64,000 bases of DNA from the NCBI RefSeq assembly GCF_012349115.1, contig NZ_PQIG01000035.1:62001-126000 (forward strand), read 5' to 3'. This stretch comes from Rhizobium ruizarguesonis. GTDB lineage: Bacteria > Pseudomonadota > Alphaproteobacteria > Rhizobiales > Rhizobiaceae. Position 1 is the first letter of the stretch, and the number at the start of each line of letters is the position of its first letter. A program made the position numbers and the translations under genes. The notes beneath the pieces were generated by a model. The model made no database searches. It was given only the letters and a program-made list of their open reading frames with translations, and was not told the DNA's origin. Below are positions 9,692 to 18,957 of this stretch, one piece after another.

Positions 9692-9848
9692 ATGTGAAAT
9701 CTCTGAGGCTGGGGCGCACGCTCTAGAGGACGCGCCTATTAGTTTGGGGCGTCCATACAGTTTTTTTTGCGTTTGCGAAAGGGGGGAACGCGCAAAAGCT
9801 GCGGCAAGGCTGTCGCCCCGCCGCATCATGGCATGTCATCAAATTGTC

Positions 9849-11936
9849 TTAGGCGTCGCTGCCTGTCAATTCCTCGAAGGTCGAAAGTCCCTTTTTGACA
9901 AGCATTGCATCCGGGCTCGGCAGCTTGCCGCGGAAGGCCTTGTAGGCGTCCTCCGGATCGACCGAGCCGCCGACCGAATAGATATTCTCCTTGAGCTTAC
10001 GCGCCATCTCGCCGTTGAAGGCGTCTCCCGTCTCCTCGAAGGCGGCAAAGGCGTCGGCGTCGAGCACCTCCGACCACATGTAGGAGTAATAGCCGGCCGA
10101 ATAGCCGCCGGAAAAGATGTGCTGGAAGTGCGGCGTCGCATGGCGCATGACGATCGACTTCGGCATGCCGATCTCGGCCAGTACCTCGGCCTGCACCGCC
10201 ATCGGGTCCTCGACGGCCGTTCTCGTGTGAAACGCCATGTCGACCAGCGCCGACGAGGTGAACTCGACGGTATTGAAGCCGGCATTGAAGGTCCGGGCGG
10301 CAAGCACCTTCTCGAGCAGGGCCTGCGGCATCGGCTCGCCGGTTTCGACATGCACGGCGTAACGCTTCAGGATAGCGGGCACCGTCAACCAGTGCTCATA
10401 GAGCTGCGACGGCAGTTCGACGAAATCGCGAGAGACGCCGGTGCCCGCAACCGAGGGATAGGTGACGTTCGAAAGCATGCCGTGCAGCGCATGGCCGAAT
10501 TCGTGGAACAGCGTACGGGCATCGTCGAGCGACAGCAGCGCCGGCTTGCCTTCCGCCGGCTTGGCGAAGTTGCAGACATTATAGATGATCGGCAATTCGC
10601 CATGGCGGCCGTTCTTCAGCTCCAGCCGGTGCTGCGATTGCAGCGAGCTCATCCAGGCGCCTGATCGTTTCGAGCTGCGGGCAAAATAATCGCCGAGGAA
10701 CAGGGCGACGAGCTTGTCTTCGCGGTCCCTGATTTCGAACGCCCTAACGTCAGGGTGATAGGCGGCCACGCCCTTCTTCTCGACGGCCCGGATGCCGAAC
10801 AGCCGTCCGGCGACGTCGAAGCAGGCTTCGATAATCTTCTCGAGCTGCAGGTAGGGCTTGAGCTCGGCCTCGGAGAAATCGAACTTCCGCGCCCGGATCT
10901 TTTCGGCATAGTGGCGCCAGTCCCAGGGCATGACCTCGTGGTTCCGGCCCTCCTCGGCGATCAGCGCCGCAATATCGGCCTCCTCCTCGCCGGCGCGTTT
11001 CACCGCCCGCGCCCAGACGGCCCTCAGCAGGCCGTTTACGGCTTCCGCCGTCTTCGCCATCGTATTGTCGAGCTTCAGCTCGGCGAAATTGCCGTAGCCA
11101 AGCAGCGTCGCCACCTGATGGCGCAGCGCCAGCGTTTCCCTGATGACAGCGCGATTGTCCGTCTCACCATCATTTTCACCGCGCGCCACCCACGCCTTGA
11201 AAGCCTGCTCGCGCAGATCGCGGCGCTCCGAGAATGTGAGGAACGGCTCGATGATCGAGCGTGACAGCGTCACCGCATATTTGCCCTCCTCGCCGCGTTC
11301 GCGCGCTGCCCCCGCCATCGCGTCACGAAGGAATTCCGGCAGGCCCTCGAGCTCGGCGTTGTCCGAAAGGACCAATGCCCAGGCTTTCTCGTCGGCCAGC
11401 ACGTTCTGGCCGAATTGCGTCCCGAGGCCGGCAAGCTTTTCATTGATCGCGGCGAGTTTTTCCTGCTCGGCCTTTTCAAGCTTGGCGCCCGATTTGACGA
11501 AGCCTTTCCAGTGGCGTTCCAGCACCCGTGTCTGTTCGAGCGTCAGGCCCAGGCTGTCGCGGCTCTCCCAGAGCGTGTCGATGCGGGCAAAAAGCGCGGC
11601 ATTCATCCCGATCTTCGAATAGTGGCGCGACATCTTCGGCGAGATCTCCCGCTCCAGCGCCTGGATCACATCATTGGTATGGGCGCCCGCCTTGTTCCAG
11701 AACAGCGCCGAAACGCGCGACAGTGCATCGCCGGCAATCTCCAGCGCCACGACCGTATTCTCGAATGTCGGCGCATCGTCGTTTCCGGCAATCTCATCGA
11801 TCTCCCTTTCATGCCCGGCAAGCGCGGCTTCGAAAGCGGCGGCAAAATCACCGTCATCAAGGGCATCGAAACGCGGCAGGCCGTGAAGACCGTCCCAGGT
11901 CACCAGCGCCGGATTGAAATCATGTGGAGAAGGCAT
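9849..11936 (-). CDS. M3 family oligopeptidase (PrlC/Dcp-like zinc metallopeptidase)
   Basis: 695 residues, the usual size of M3A peptidases (oligopeptidase A or dipeptidyl carboxypeptidase). The zinc site HEFGHALHG is at about residue 478 (HExxH), with FHTRTAVEDP and GYSAGYYSYMWSEVLDADAFAAFEETG downstream, typical of the family. It degrades short peptides in the cytoplasm. PrlC and Dcp cannot be separated safely by eye. Start at 11936 (MPSPHDFNPALVTWDG) is preferred over the 52-codon upstream extension. Confidence 0.9.
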   Translation of the reverse strand: MPSPHDFNPALVTWDGLHGLPRFDALDDGDFAAAFEAALAGHEREIDEIAGNDDAPTFENTVVALEIAGDALSRVSALFWNKAGAHTNDVIQALEREISPKMSRHYSKIGMNAALFARIDTLWESRDSLGLTLEQTRVLERHWKGFVKSGAKLEKAEQEKLAAINEKLAGLGTQFGQNVLADEKAWALVLSDNAELEGLPEFLRDAMAGAARERGEEGKYAVTLSRSIIEPFLTFSERRDLREQAFKAWVARGENDGETDNRAVIRETLALRHQVATLLGYGNFAELKLDNTMAKTAEAVNGLLRAVWARAVKRAGEEEADIAALIAEEGRNHEVMPWDWRHYAEKIRARKFDFSEAELKPYLQLEKIIEACFDVAGRLFGIRAVEKKGVAAYHPDVRAFEIRDREDKLVALFLGDYFARSSKRSGAWMSSLQSQHRLELKNGRHGELPIIYNVCNFAKPAEGKPALLSLDDARTLFHEFGHALHGMLSNVTYPSVAGTGVSRDFVELPSQLYEHWLTVPAILKRYAVHVETGEPMPQALLEKVLAARTFNAGFNTVEFTSSALVDMAFHTRTAVEDPMAVQAEVLAEIGMPKSIVMRHATPHFQHIFSGGYSAGYYSYMWSEVLDADAFAAFEETGDAFNGEMARKLKENIYSVGGSVDPEDAYKAFRGKLPSPDAMLVKKGLSTFEELTGSDA

Positions 11937-12084
11937 CGGAGAATTCCTTTTGGCATGCAGATGGATCGTCAATATAGGAGGGCTGTCGTAGAATTGGTAT
12001 GTTGACGGTAAGGACCTTTTGCCTCGCCTGCCGAATTTTGCGGGCGCCAGCCAAATCTGGTGGACAACAATTGATACGTGAAAA

Positions 12085-12105
12085 TTAACCAATCGTTAAC
12101 GATTG
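12085..12105. promoter_or_regulatory. CtrA-type box overlapping a perfect 16-bp palindrome
   Basis: TTAA (12085-12088), seven bases, TTAA (12096-12099) matches the CtrA consensus TTAA-N7-TTAA. The second half sits at the centre of a perfect palindrome, CAATCGTTAACGATTG (12090-12105). It lies 66-80 bases upstream of the small gene at 12165. Regulation is inferred from the motif. Confidence 0.55.
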
Positions 12106-12164
12106 ACGCGAATCACGCGCAGGCGCTAGTTTTCCGATGTTCTTCTTGTAAGGGGACATGCGCC

Positions 12165-12596
12165 ATGGAAATTTTTTCTGTGCGGTCTTCTCAGAGTTTG
12201 CTTTTTAAAAACAATCCTAATAACGCAAAAAGTTCGAAGACCTCTGATATTGAAATCGAGACCAGAGCTGTCGCCCCGGCCTCGTTCCAGATCGAAGACG
12301 AAGTTGGCGAAGGCCCGGATTTCACCGCGGTCAGCCCTGGAGAGCTGCGCAATTACGCACGCCAGAGTTTCGATAGCGGCCTGATCGATCAGAATACCTA
12401 CGCCGCGATCTCCGAACCGCTGCCGATGCATGCGATCGATCCGCTCGGCAACATCGTCGATCTCTCCAGCGTCACCGACGGCACCAGCTTCAATTTTTTC
12501 GATTATTACAAGAACCAGCTGCAGGTCGCCATGTCGATCGGCGATGCTGACGAGGTCCAGACGCTAAAATCGATCGTCAATTTCCTGGATGGCTGA
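12165..12596 (+). CDS. Hypothetical protein, probable CtrA-regulated
   Basis: 143 residues, not recognised. No signal peptide or membrane segment. The N-terminal third is polar and low-complexity (KNNPNNAKSSKTSD); the rest looks folded, with ELRNYARQSFDSGLIDQNTYAAISEPLPMHAIDP and a C-terminal helix pair NQLQVAMSIGDADEVQTLKSIVNFL. AAGGGGA precedes the ATG at 12165 with good spacing; an ATG at 12078 in the same frame would include the CtrA box and is rejected. The CtrA-type box upstream suggests cell-cycle or motility-linked expression. Confidence 0.7.
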   Translation: MEIFSVRSSQSLLFKNNPNNAKSSKTSDIEIETRAVAPASFQIEDEVGEGPDFTAVSPGELRNYARQSFDSGLIDQNTYAAISEPLPMHAIDPLGNIVDLSSVTDGTSFNFFDYYKNQLQVAMSIGDADEVQTLKSIVNFLDG

Positions 12597-12600
12597 TCTC

Positions 12601-12649
12601 ATGCATGACGCCCAAAAGTGCGCAGCGGTTTTGGGATAGCGACATGCAT
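12601..12649. repeat. Rhizobial intergenic palindromic element
   Basis: Imperfect palindrome: ATGCATGACGCCCAAAA on the left and a TTTTGGG...GACATGCAT arm on the right, enclosing GTGCGCAGCGG. It has the same layout as the elements at 21730 and 63326 (arms ending in a run of A or T around a GTG-CGG loop). Confidence 0.6.
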
Positions 12650-12702
12650 AACGACAAAGACAACCGCGTCGCATGATTCAAGTTTGGCGCGACGCGCTTT
12701 AA

Positions 12703-13344
12703 TCAGGCCTTGCGCCAGCCGAGCAGGCCGGGTGTTGCGTGCCAGAGCGCCTGGGCGGCAAATCCCATGAAAAGCACGCCGGAGCAGCGCACGATCAGCC
12801 GCTCATGGGCGCGATAGAAGCGCCGCACAGTACCGGCGCCGATGATGCCGATCAGGATGATGTCGGCAGTCACGAAGCCGACGAAGGACACGCCGAGCAG
12901 CACCGGCAACGCCTCGAAATCGAGCGCGCCGGCCGAGCCGGCAACCAGTGCTGTGAAGGTGGCGAGCGCCACCGGATAACCCTTCGGATTGGTGACGCCG
13001 AAGATCAGACCGCGGCGAAACGGCCGCTCGACCACGACAAGCGCCTGCCCTTCCGCCTTCGGCTTGGCATTGACGGCGCTCCAGCCGATCCAGGCGAGGT
13101 AGAGACCGCAGGCAAGGCCGAGCAGATCGAAGACGAAGGTTCCGATCGTCTTTGCGCCGACGATCGCGATCAGCGCCAACGACGACCAGATGAGATCCCC
13201 GACCAGATGCCCCATCATGAAGAAGGCGCCGGCCTTGCGCCCCTGCCCGGCGCCGATGCCGAGCAGCTGCAGGAAGGCGGGTCCCGGAATGAGCACGTAG
13301 AAGAGCGCCGCCAGAAAGGCGCCGAAGAGCAAAGACTGCGTCAT
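12703..13344 (-). CDS. LysE family translocator (first copy)
   Basis: 213 residues with about six hydrophobic helices. The N-terminal FLAALFYVLIPGPAFLQLLGIGAGQGRKAGAFFMMGHLVGDL has the LysE/RhtB motif (PGPxxxxxxxxxxxxGRxxGxxxxxGxxxGD). Members export amino acids, homoserine lactones or related small molecules; the substrate is unknown. A second family member is at 21912. A promoter should lie in the gap to 13710, next to the accessory islet. Confidence 0.85.
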   Translation of the reverse strand: MTQSLLFGAFLAALFYVLIPGPAFLQLLGIGAGQGRKAGAFFMMGHLVGDLIWSSLALIAIVGAKTIGTFVFDLLGLACGLYLAWIGWSAVNAKPKAEGQALVVVERPFRRGLIFGVTNPKGYPVALATFTALVAGSAGALDFEALPVLLGVSFVGFVTADIILIGIIGAGTVRRFYRAHERLIVRCSGVLFMGFAAQALWHATPGLLGWRKA

Positions 13345-13710
13345 GGAAATGCTCCGGAGGATGATTGCAGCAGACTAAGCGATCCCGGGTGTTCGTCAAG
13401 GGTAGTGTACTGCCATGAAGAGTGGGATCAGGTAGCAAACGCTACCGGAGGCGGCTTTCGGCTCGAGGCGGACATCTGTTCGTTGTTGAAGGATGCGGCT
13501 GCTTTGCGCCCTCTTATCGGTCGTAGAGCCCGCCATGGCCGTTTCCGAAAGCGGTCATTTGAGCGACCAAGCAGGACCGCTTGTTCACTGCAAAGGCCGA
13601 CTTGACCAGATCGTAGGCAACACATCAGCCATCCGGCGAGTGAAGCGACAAGGCTTGACTTCCCATCACAATGAGGCGACGGCCCGTGTGCTGGTTAGTC
13701 ATGGATACTG
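13345..13710. other. Left flank of the PNP-STAND islet; no gene seen
   Basis: 366 bases without a convincing gene. The short open frames here have no ribosome sites and odd composition. Around 13549-13560 the sequence AAGCGGTCATTT resembles TAGCGGTCGTTT at 19310-19321 on the other side of the islet; both sit in GACCG/CGGTC-rich degenerate intergenic sequence. No tRNA, integrase or clear direct repeat was found. Confidence 0.45.
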
Positions 13711-16700
13711 TTAACCTGAAGTCGTTCTAGGAGTGCGCCGGGATCTCCGGTTTCGCCTTGGCAGCCGTCTTGATTGCGGGGACGCAGCCCCCCTGAAACG
13801 GTTGTCAATCTGATCGAGCGTCGCCCGCGCAGAATAGGCATTCACCTCAAGCAGTTCCTCAAAAAGAGTTGTGCCGATGTTGCGAGTGCTGGGTCCAAGC
13901 CGATGAAGCGTCACCGCTATGTCGACAAAATCGGGAGCGACTGCAGACGTCCCAGTCCGGATATCCCCGAGATCGCTGCGCCACTTTTCGACGAGGGCCG
14001 TGGCGATCCTGCCAACCAGTAGAGCTTGATGCGGTAATAGCGTTTGAAGACGATCCACGATGAAGGTGGACTCTCGGCTGCTCGCCCCTTTCAGATTATC
14101 GGCAAGAATGGAGAGTAGTGGTGTCCAATTTTCGTCCGGCTCGATTTCATCGACTAGCCTAAACAAGTCGAGGATCGCGTGCCAGATTTTGGGTGTCGCG
14201 ATTGGCGCTAGCTGCTGAAGTATCTGCGACGAAGCCGCGGCCGATCGCGACTCACGGTCCGACCAGACATTTACAGCAGCGTACGCGACACCAACGCGCT
14301 CGTCTTCTGTGCCCTCGGAAATGATATCCGACAACATCGGTTTCGGCCAGTCGAGTTCGGGGCGAATGAGCGCCGCGAGTGCAATAAGCTCGCCATATGC
14401 CTGGCGCACCAGCGGCGCTTCCGCTGCTTTCCAGTCGGCTACAATTGCGCGGACGAGGTCGGGGACTGTCCATAGTGAATGAGTCAACATCATCGCAGCC
14501 TCGCGTGTTGTTGACAAATTGGGGTAGCGTTTGAAAAGCGTGTCAATAAGCGTTGCGAGCTTACTGAGGTCCGTAGGTCGGATATAGGCGAACCAGCGCA
14601 GTAGAGCGCTCCATATCCGCTGTCCTTCATCGCGCTTCAGCTGCGAGGTCAAAAGGTCTACGATACGGTCAGGGTCCTTCCGCTGAAGAAATATCCGGAT
14701 CAGAGTCTCGATGATGGGAAAGTTGCCGTGGGGCAGGATCGAGAGTCCTCCCATGCCCCACAAGACGCTCCCCTCTCTCTCGCCTTCCTGCACCGAAGAG
14801 ATTTTTTGGTCAGATGGCTTGGTGAGGTCGTCGTCTTCATCGCCATCGTGGTCCGGCTCGTCGATATTAGGACTGGATAGCCAGGCCGTCACCAGCTCGA
14901 TTGTTGCGTCGTCAACAGGGTAGTCTCGCCGGATTAGTCGTTCGATGGCTCCTGCCGCACGGCCCCTGAATTCTTCCCCTTCGAAACCGCGGGCATCGGT
15001 GTCCTTGATCAGGTCAATTACCACCGCTGGGTCACTAGACTCAGCCATCGCGTCAATGGCGTAACCCGCCGCACGTGTCCCGTAAGAAGGCTCAAATTGA
15101 TCGATAAGACGCTTGGCGCGCTCCGCGTTAGTTTTGGAGAACTCCGCGAATTCGCGCGCCAGCTGGATGTTTCCGCCCTTGCGCCAATGCTTCGGATTGT
15201 CCCAACCAGTCGCGTCTGGCAATTGTTTGAACGCGTTGACAATGTCTTTGTCACTCGCCAGCGCAAGGCTCTTCGCCTCGATGGTCGATCCGATAAAGGT
15301 TGGTCCATAGAAGGTCGCGCCGGTGCGGTCGTCCGGAAAGCGCCGGCGCTCTTCGGTGATGTGGCGTTTCACTGCATTTGACGTCCGCTCCTCAGGAAGT
15401 GCCGAGAGAACTCGCAGCTTCAGCTTTCGAATGAGCTGGTCGAAGTATTGCCTGCCCTTGGCATCAAGTCCTTCTCTGGGTCGGGGTCTATAACTGAGCA
15501 CAGCAGTTTCAAATTGCTGTAGCTCTTCATCTGACCAATAGGGGCTTACCGCCCCGACGAGGCGTACCGCCGTTGCCGTCATGTCCTGAGAATTGCCAAG
15601 GTGCAGGCGATTTAGATTGTCGATAAAGAACCGGAGCGAACGAGTTGCGAAACGCTGAGGTTGGCTCGCCAGACCATGAGCAAACAATCTCTGAGCGGGC
15701 ACGGCATCTTCGGTCTCGATCTCGCTCAGCCACTTCTCAAATCCAGCTGGATCCTGCTCTGCGAAACTCTCCATTGCTACGCGGAACGCGCCGAGGATAG
15801 ATTTCTCAGGCAACTCGATGTCGTCACGTTCTCCTTCAAATCGGAGGTCCAACAGATAGGAGATGGCAAAGCCCGGACCGTCCATGGCTTTTAGAAATCG
15901 GCGAAGCGCGGTGAATACCTTGGTGAACCAAGGCCAAAGATGCTGTAGGAATAGCGAAGGGCTTTCAACTGCCAACGCTTCGAGACTGTCCCAGCCATCA
16001 GACTCCACGACGCTAGTTATCGGCTCTGCAGTTGAGTTCCTCATTTGCCAGAGAACTCGGGTTGTCTCGTCTCCCTCTGGCTCCGCCAGCGATGTGCGCC
16101 GCTCTGACTCGGCGATCCCTTTATCTAGCTCCGCGTACAGCTTCTTTGCGACAAGCCTGATCGCTAAGTCAGGATGTGAAACACCTACCACCCCAACCAT
16201 GTCGTCAAATGCGTATGGTGACAAGGTCGAACGACTTGCAACGACCTCAGCGATCCTTAAGACGTCTTCGGACCAAGCCGGGCAGCCTTTAATGACTGTC
16301 CATATGGCATTGTCGTGGTTTACATCTGGTAGCCAATATTCCTGAATCAGCGCTATGACATCGGCAGGTGCAAACTTCCAGGCGGCATCGAGAATGCCAG
16401 CCGCGACATTCCCCTCACTATGAGAGGCCATGGCTTCTGCGATCGTTGAGCGGAACCGTTCGAACCACCCTTGACTACCGATCATTGCTTGCAGCGCTGT
16501 GCGACGATGCCCCGACTTCAGGGCCTCAGCGAACAGAACCGCTTCCGAGTCGGTAGGAGAGTTTTGCTGCCCGAGAAACTCGATCAGCAGGATTCTCAAA
16601 TGTTTGCGAAGTGTAGCGACCCCCCAGATCGTGCGCAGTTCCGCGAGATATGTATCGGGTTCGACGCCGCGCAAATAGGCTAGCGAGGTCCACAGTTTTG

Positions 16701-18957
16701 GTCTGATGAAGAGCGATGACTCGCGCTCTAGAACGTATGCGGACAGGCTTCCAGTTTGCTGAGCGAATGCCCGAGCAAGAGCGTGCTCGAAGACGGTTTG
16801 GTGTGAGAAGCCAATGCTGCCTGGACCGCCGAAATACGCGAGGACTCCGCTAGCGACAAGCGAAGCAAGTGCTGGTGCTTGGCCGTCGTAGCGGGCCGAT
16901 GCAAGCCAAAGCGCCTCTTTCTCCGCCATGTCTTCGGCGATGGAAGACGCCAAGGAGGACAGCTGTGGTCCATTGGGTTGGTTGAGAATTCGCTCGCGCC
17001 ACAGATAGTCCAGCATCTCGTGGTACTTGAGAAAGGGCTCAATCGATGCCGGACGCTCCAGTTTCAGGAAGGTGGACAGCGCTTGCGGCGTGCGCATAAC
17101 CTCTTGTGCGTCGAGTGGCCAGCCAGCTGCCGCCACACCGTGCTCCTCAAGAATTTTGAGAACAGTGCTCCAAGGCGGAAGGGCAAGCGTAATACTCTCA
17201 GCCTGCACAGTTTTTAACCGTGTGTCGTGCTCATACTCAAACGAGCGTGCCGAAAGCACGATGTGAATATTTCGTTCGCCACCAAGCCGCCGAACCAGAT
17301 TCAAGAGGACGCTCAATCTACCCGTGGACAGATCGACGTAGGTGGCTAGCGCGTCAAGTTGATCAATGACCAGCACGACCGAACGAAGCGAGGCAATTTC
17401 GCGCAGCATGACGCTTGGCCGCTTGGACAGTCCGAGGAAGTCTTTAAGATCGTCCTCTGTGTCGACGGACGGATCCAACAGGTCGGCCTTGATTGCCAAT
17501 ATGGGAATGCTTCTTTTTCGCAGCTCGATGCCCAGTGCCGCTAGAAGAGCGGATTTGCCTGAGCCTGGAAGTCCGAGCAGCGCGGTCGTGCTGCTGTCGG
17601 TACTCTCTATTGTCGAAAGAATCTGCTCGAGCTCGGGTCTAGAAATCTCCGTGCCGTCAGGAAGTGAGCGCGGCCAGTTGAGGAGCGAACGCGAGGCAAT
17701 TTCGAGAGTTCTTCGATCCTCTGTGGCCCGTTCGTAGTCTTCCTCCCGCAGAACAGAGATGACGTTGACGCCAAATTCTTTGCGCAGGTACGTCGCGGTC
17801 TCAGCGCTCTTAATCGTCTCAACGTCATCTTCGGTCACCCGCAAGAAAAGCGAGAATGACCCAACCTTGGTCCTGATAACGCTGATGTGCGGGTTTCCGG
17901 TCAGTGCCTTCAAGCCGGCTACGATGCTCTCGACGCGTTCGGTCGGATAGTCAGCCTCACGGCCTTTCAACGTAAGGACGAGATTGCAATCGGGTATTGC
18001 GTCTGCCTGGACAACATGCGCAAGAGGTCCTTCCGGCTGCTCTTGGCCTTTCACGTCAGCAGGAGAGCTCGCTGGAAAAGGTGGCGGTGACGTTATTGAC
18101 ATCACTTCCCCGTGACGTGGATTGCTTGCGCCATAAGCGTCGATGAGCTCGAAAGCAAATGCGCTGGCGTGCGCCGCCGCGATTGGTTGGTCGATGAGGT
18201 CTTGTCCGGGTTCTTTGCCTTCACGCAAGTCGGAAATACCTCTGATGACTATCAGCGGTTTGCTTTCTCGCTCTGCCGCAAAGACGGCACCGTATCCCTC
18301 CATCTCCAGCCCAGTAGCATCGCCGTAATGCTGGGTTATCCGCTTCTCGAGCTGAACCCTTGAGTTGGATACGACGGCCTCTACGGACACTATAGGGGCA
18401 GTGAGTGCTTTCGGCGGAAAGAGAGCGGGATAGTCCGGCGAACCGGGCTTCGCAAATCCAGCCGGGGCATGCACTCGTGTCGGCCAGTCACCATCTCTTG
18501 CTATTTTCCGCGCCAGGTGAACAAGGGCGGGCTTAACCGGTATCGAATGCGGCCTCGCACTGAATGCTTTTGCCTCTTTGCCTGAATACGGCCAGTAGAG
18601 GTGGGTAGCGGCAAGTACACTTCCGATTCCGGCATCCTTCGGTTTTCTGGACGCAGCAACCCCGACAAATACGATTAGCTCTGCATCACCGATCGTAACG
18701 AGCGCGTTAGTGACAGCACCCGACGCTTCAAGGTTGCCCGCGCCACTCTCTACTACCACCACCAGCCAGTCATTTCCGGTACCGGAGAACCGACCTAACT
18801 CGAGAAAATTGCCGTCACGCCCCTTAATCGTACCGAGATTGGCGAGGTGTGCTCGAACTGCCTCCATTTCCAGCCCAAGCGCAGTAACAACGACCACGCG
18901 GCGAAGGCCCTGCGCATCCGCCTCGGTAAGTATCTGGGTTGGATCAACAAGCTTCAT
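13711..18957 (-). CDS. PNP-STAND: nucleoside phosphorylase/nucleosidase domain fused to a NACHT-like ATPase with helical repeats; candidate anti-phage NLR-like protein
   Basis: 1748 codons. Residues 19-275 form a PNP_UDP/MTA-SAH nucleosidase-like domain: VVVVTALGLEMEAV, FVGVAASRKPKDAGIGSV, VEAVVSNSRVQL, the ribose-binding motif GLEMEGYG (216-223) and IVIRGISDLREGK with the expected catalytic Asp at 243. Residues 325-405 form a small alpha/beta module (VGSFSLFLRVTEDDVETI). A P-loop ATPase follows: Walker A GLPGSGKSA (462-470), Walker B VVLVIDQLDAL (527-537), a sensor-like VLSARSFEYEHD (567-578) and the winged-helix-end motif GFSHQTVFEHALARAFA (716-732). From about 745 to the end are HEAT/TPR-like helices with one acidic linker (DEPDHDGDEDDDL). 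The layout is effector, STAND switch, sensor, as in bacterial NLR-like immune proteins. GGAG lies six bases before ATG 18957. Sampled G+C is about half, against about two thirds in the neighbouring lysE-type gene. The last 24 codons are probably out of frame. Function is inferred. Confidence 0.85.
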   Translation of the reverse strand: MKLVDPTQILTEADAQGLRRVVVVTALGLEMEAVRAHLANLGTIKGRDGNFLELGRFSGTGNDWLVVVVESGAGNLEASGAVTNALVTIGDAELIVFVGVAASRKPKDAGIGSVLAATHLYWPYSGKEAKAFSARPHSIPVKPALVHLARKIARDGDWPTRVHAPAGFAKPGSPDYPALFPPKALTAPIVSVEAVVSNSRVQLEKRITQHYGDATGLEMEGYGAVFAAERESKPLIVIRGISDLREGKEPGQDLIDQPIAAAHASAFAFELIDAYGASNPRHGEVMSITSPPPFPASSPADVKGQEQPEGPLAHVVQADAIPDCNLVLTLKGREADYPTERVESIVAGLKALTGNPHISVIRTKVGSFSLFLRVTEDDVETIKSAETATYLRKEFGVNVISVLREEDYERATEDRRTLEIASRSLLNWPRSLPDGTEISRPELEQILSTIESTDSSTTALLGLPGSGKSALLAALGIELRKRSIPILAIKADLLDPSVDTEDDLKDFLGLSKRPSVMLREIASLRSVVLVIDQLDALATYVDLSTGRLSVLLNLVRRLGGERNIHIVLSARSFEYEHDTRLKTVQAESITLALPPWSTVLKILEEHGVAAAGWPLDAQEVMRTPQALSTFLKLERPASIEPFLKYHEMLDYLWRERILNQPNGPQLSSLASSIAEDMAEKEALWLASARYDGQAPALASLVASGVLAYFGGPGSIGFSHQTVFEHALARAFAQQTGSLSAYVLERESSLFIRPKLWTSLAYLRGVEPDTYLAELRTIWGVATLRKHLRILLIEFLGQQNSPTDSEAVLFAEALKSGHRRTALQAMIGSQGWFERFRSTIAEAMASHSEGNVAAGILDAAWKFAPADVIALIQEYWLPDVNHDNAIWTVIKGCPAWSEDVLRIAEVVASRSTLSPYAFDDMVGVVGVSHPDLAIRLVAKKLYAELDKGIAESERRTSLAEPEGDETTRVLWQMRNSTAEPITSVVESDGWDSLEALAVESPSLFLQHLWPWFTKVFTALRRFLKAMDGPGFAISYLLDLRFEGERDDIELPEKSILGAFRVAMESFAEQDPAGFEKWLSEIETEDAVPAQRLFAHGLASQPQRFATRSLRFFIDNLNRLHLGNSQDMTATAVRLVGAVSPYWSDEELQQFETAVLSYRPRPREGLDAKGRQYFDQLIRKLKLRVLSALPEERTSNAVKRHITEERRRFPDDRTGATFYGPTFIGSTIEAKSLALASDKDIVNAFKQLPDATGWDNPKHWRKGGNIQLAREFAEFSKTNAERAKRLIDQFEPSYGTRAAGYAIDAMAESSDPAVVIDLIKDTDARGFEGEEFRGRAAGAIERLIRRDYPVDDATIELVTAWLSSPNIDEPDHDGDEDDDLTKPSDQKISSVQEGEREGSVLWGMGGLSILPHGNFPIIETLIRIFLQRKDPDRIVDLLTSQLKRDEGQRIWSALLRWFAYIRPTDLSKLATLIDTLFKRYPNLSTTREAAMMLTHSLWTVPDLVRAIVADWKAAEAPLVRQAYGELIALAALIRPELDWPKPMLSDIISEGTEDERVGVAYAAVNVWSDRESRSAAASSQILQQLAPIATPKIWHAILDLFRLVDEIEPDENWTPLLSILADNLKGASSRESTFIVDRLQTLLPHQALLVGRIATALVEKWRSDLGDIRTGTSAVAPDFVDIAVTLHRLGPSTRNIGTTLFEELLEVNAYSARATLDQIDNRFRGAASPQSRRLPRRNRRSRRTPRTTSG

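Noticed and set aside
13493..13714. Short plus-strand open frames next to the PNP-STAND gene, considered as partner genes
   Set aside because: No ribosome site, no domain and no consistent codon use, so the system is treated as single-gene.
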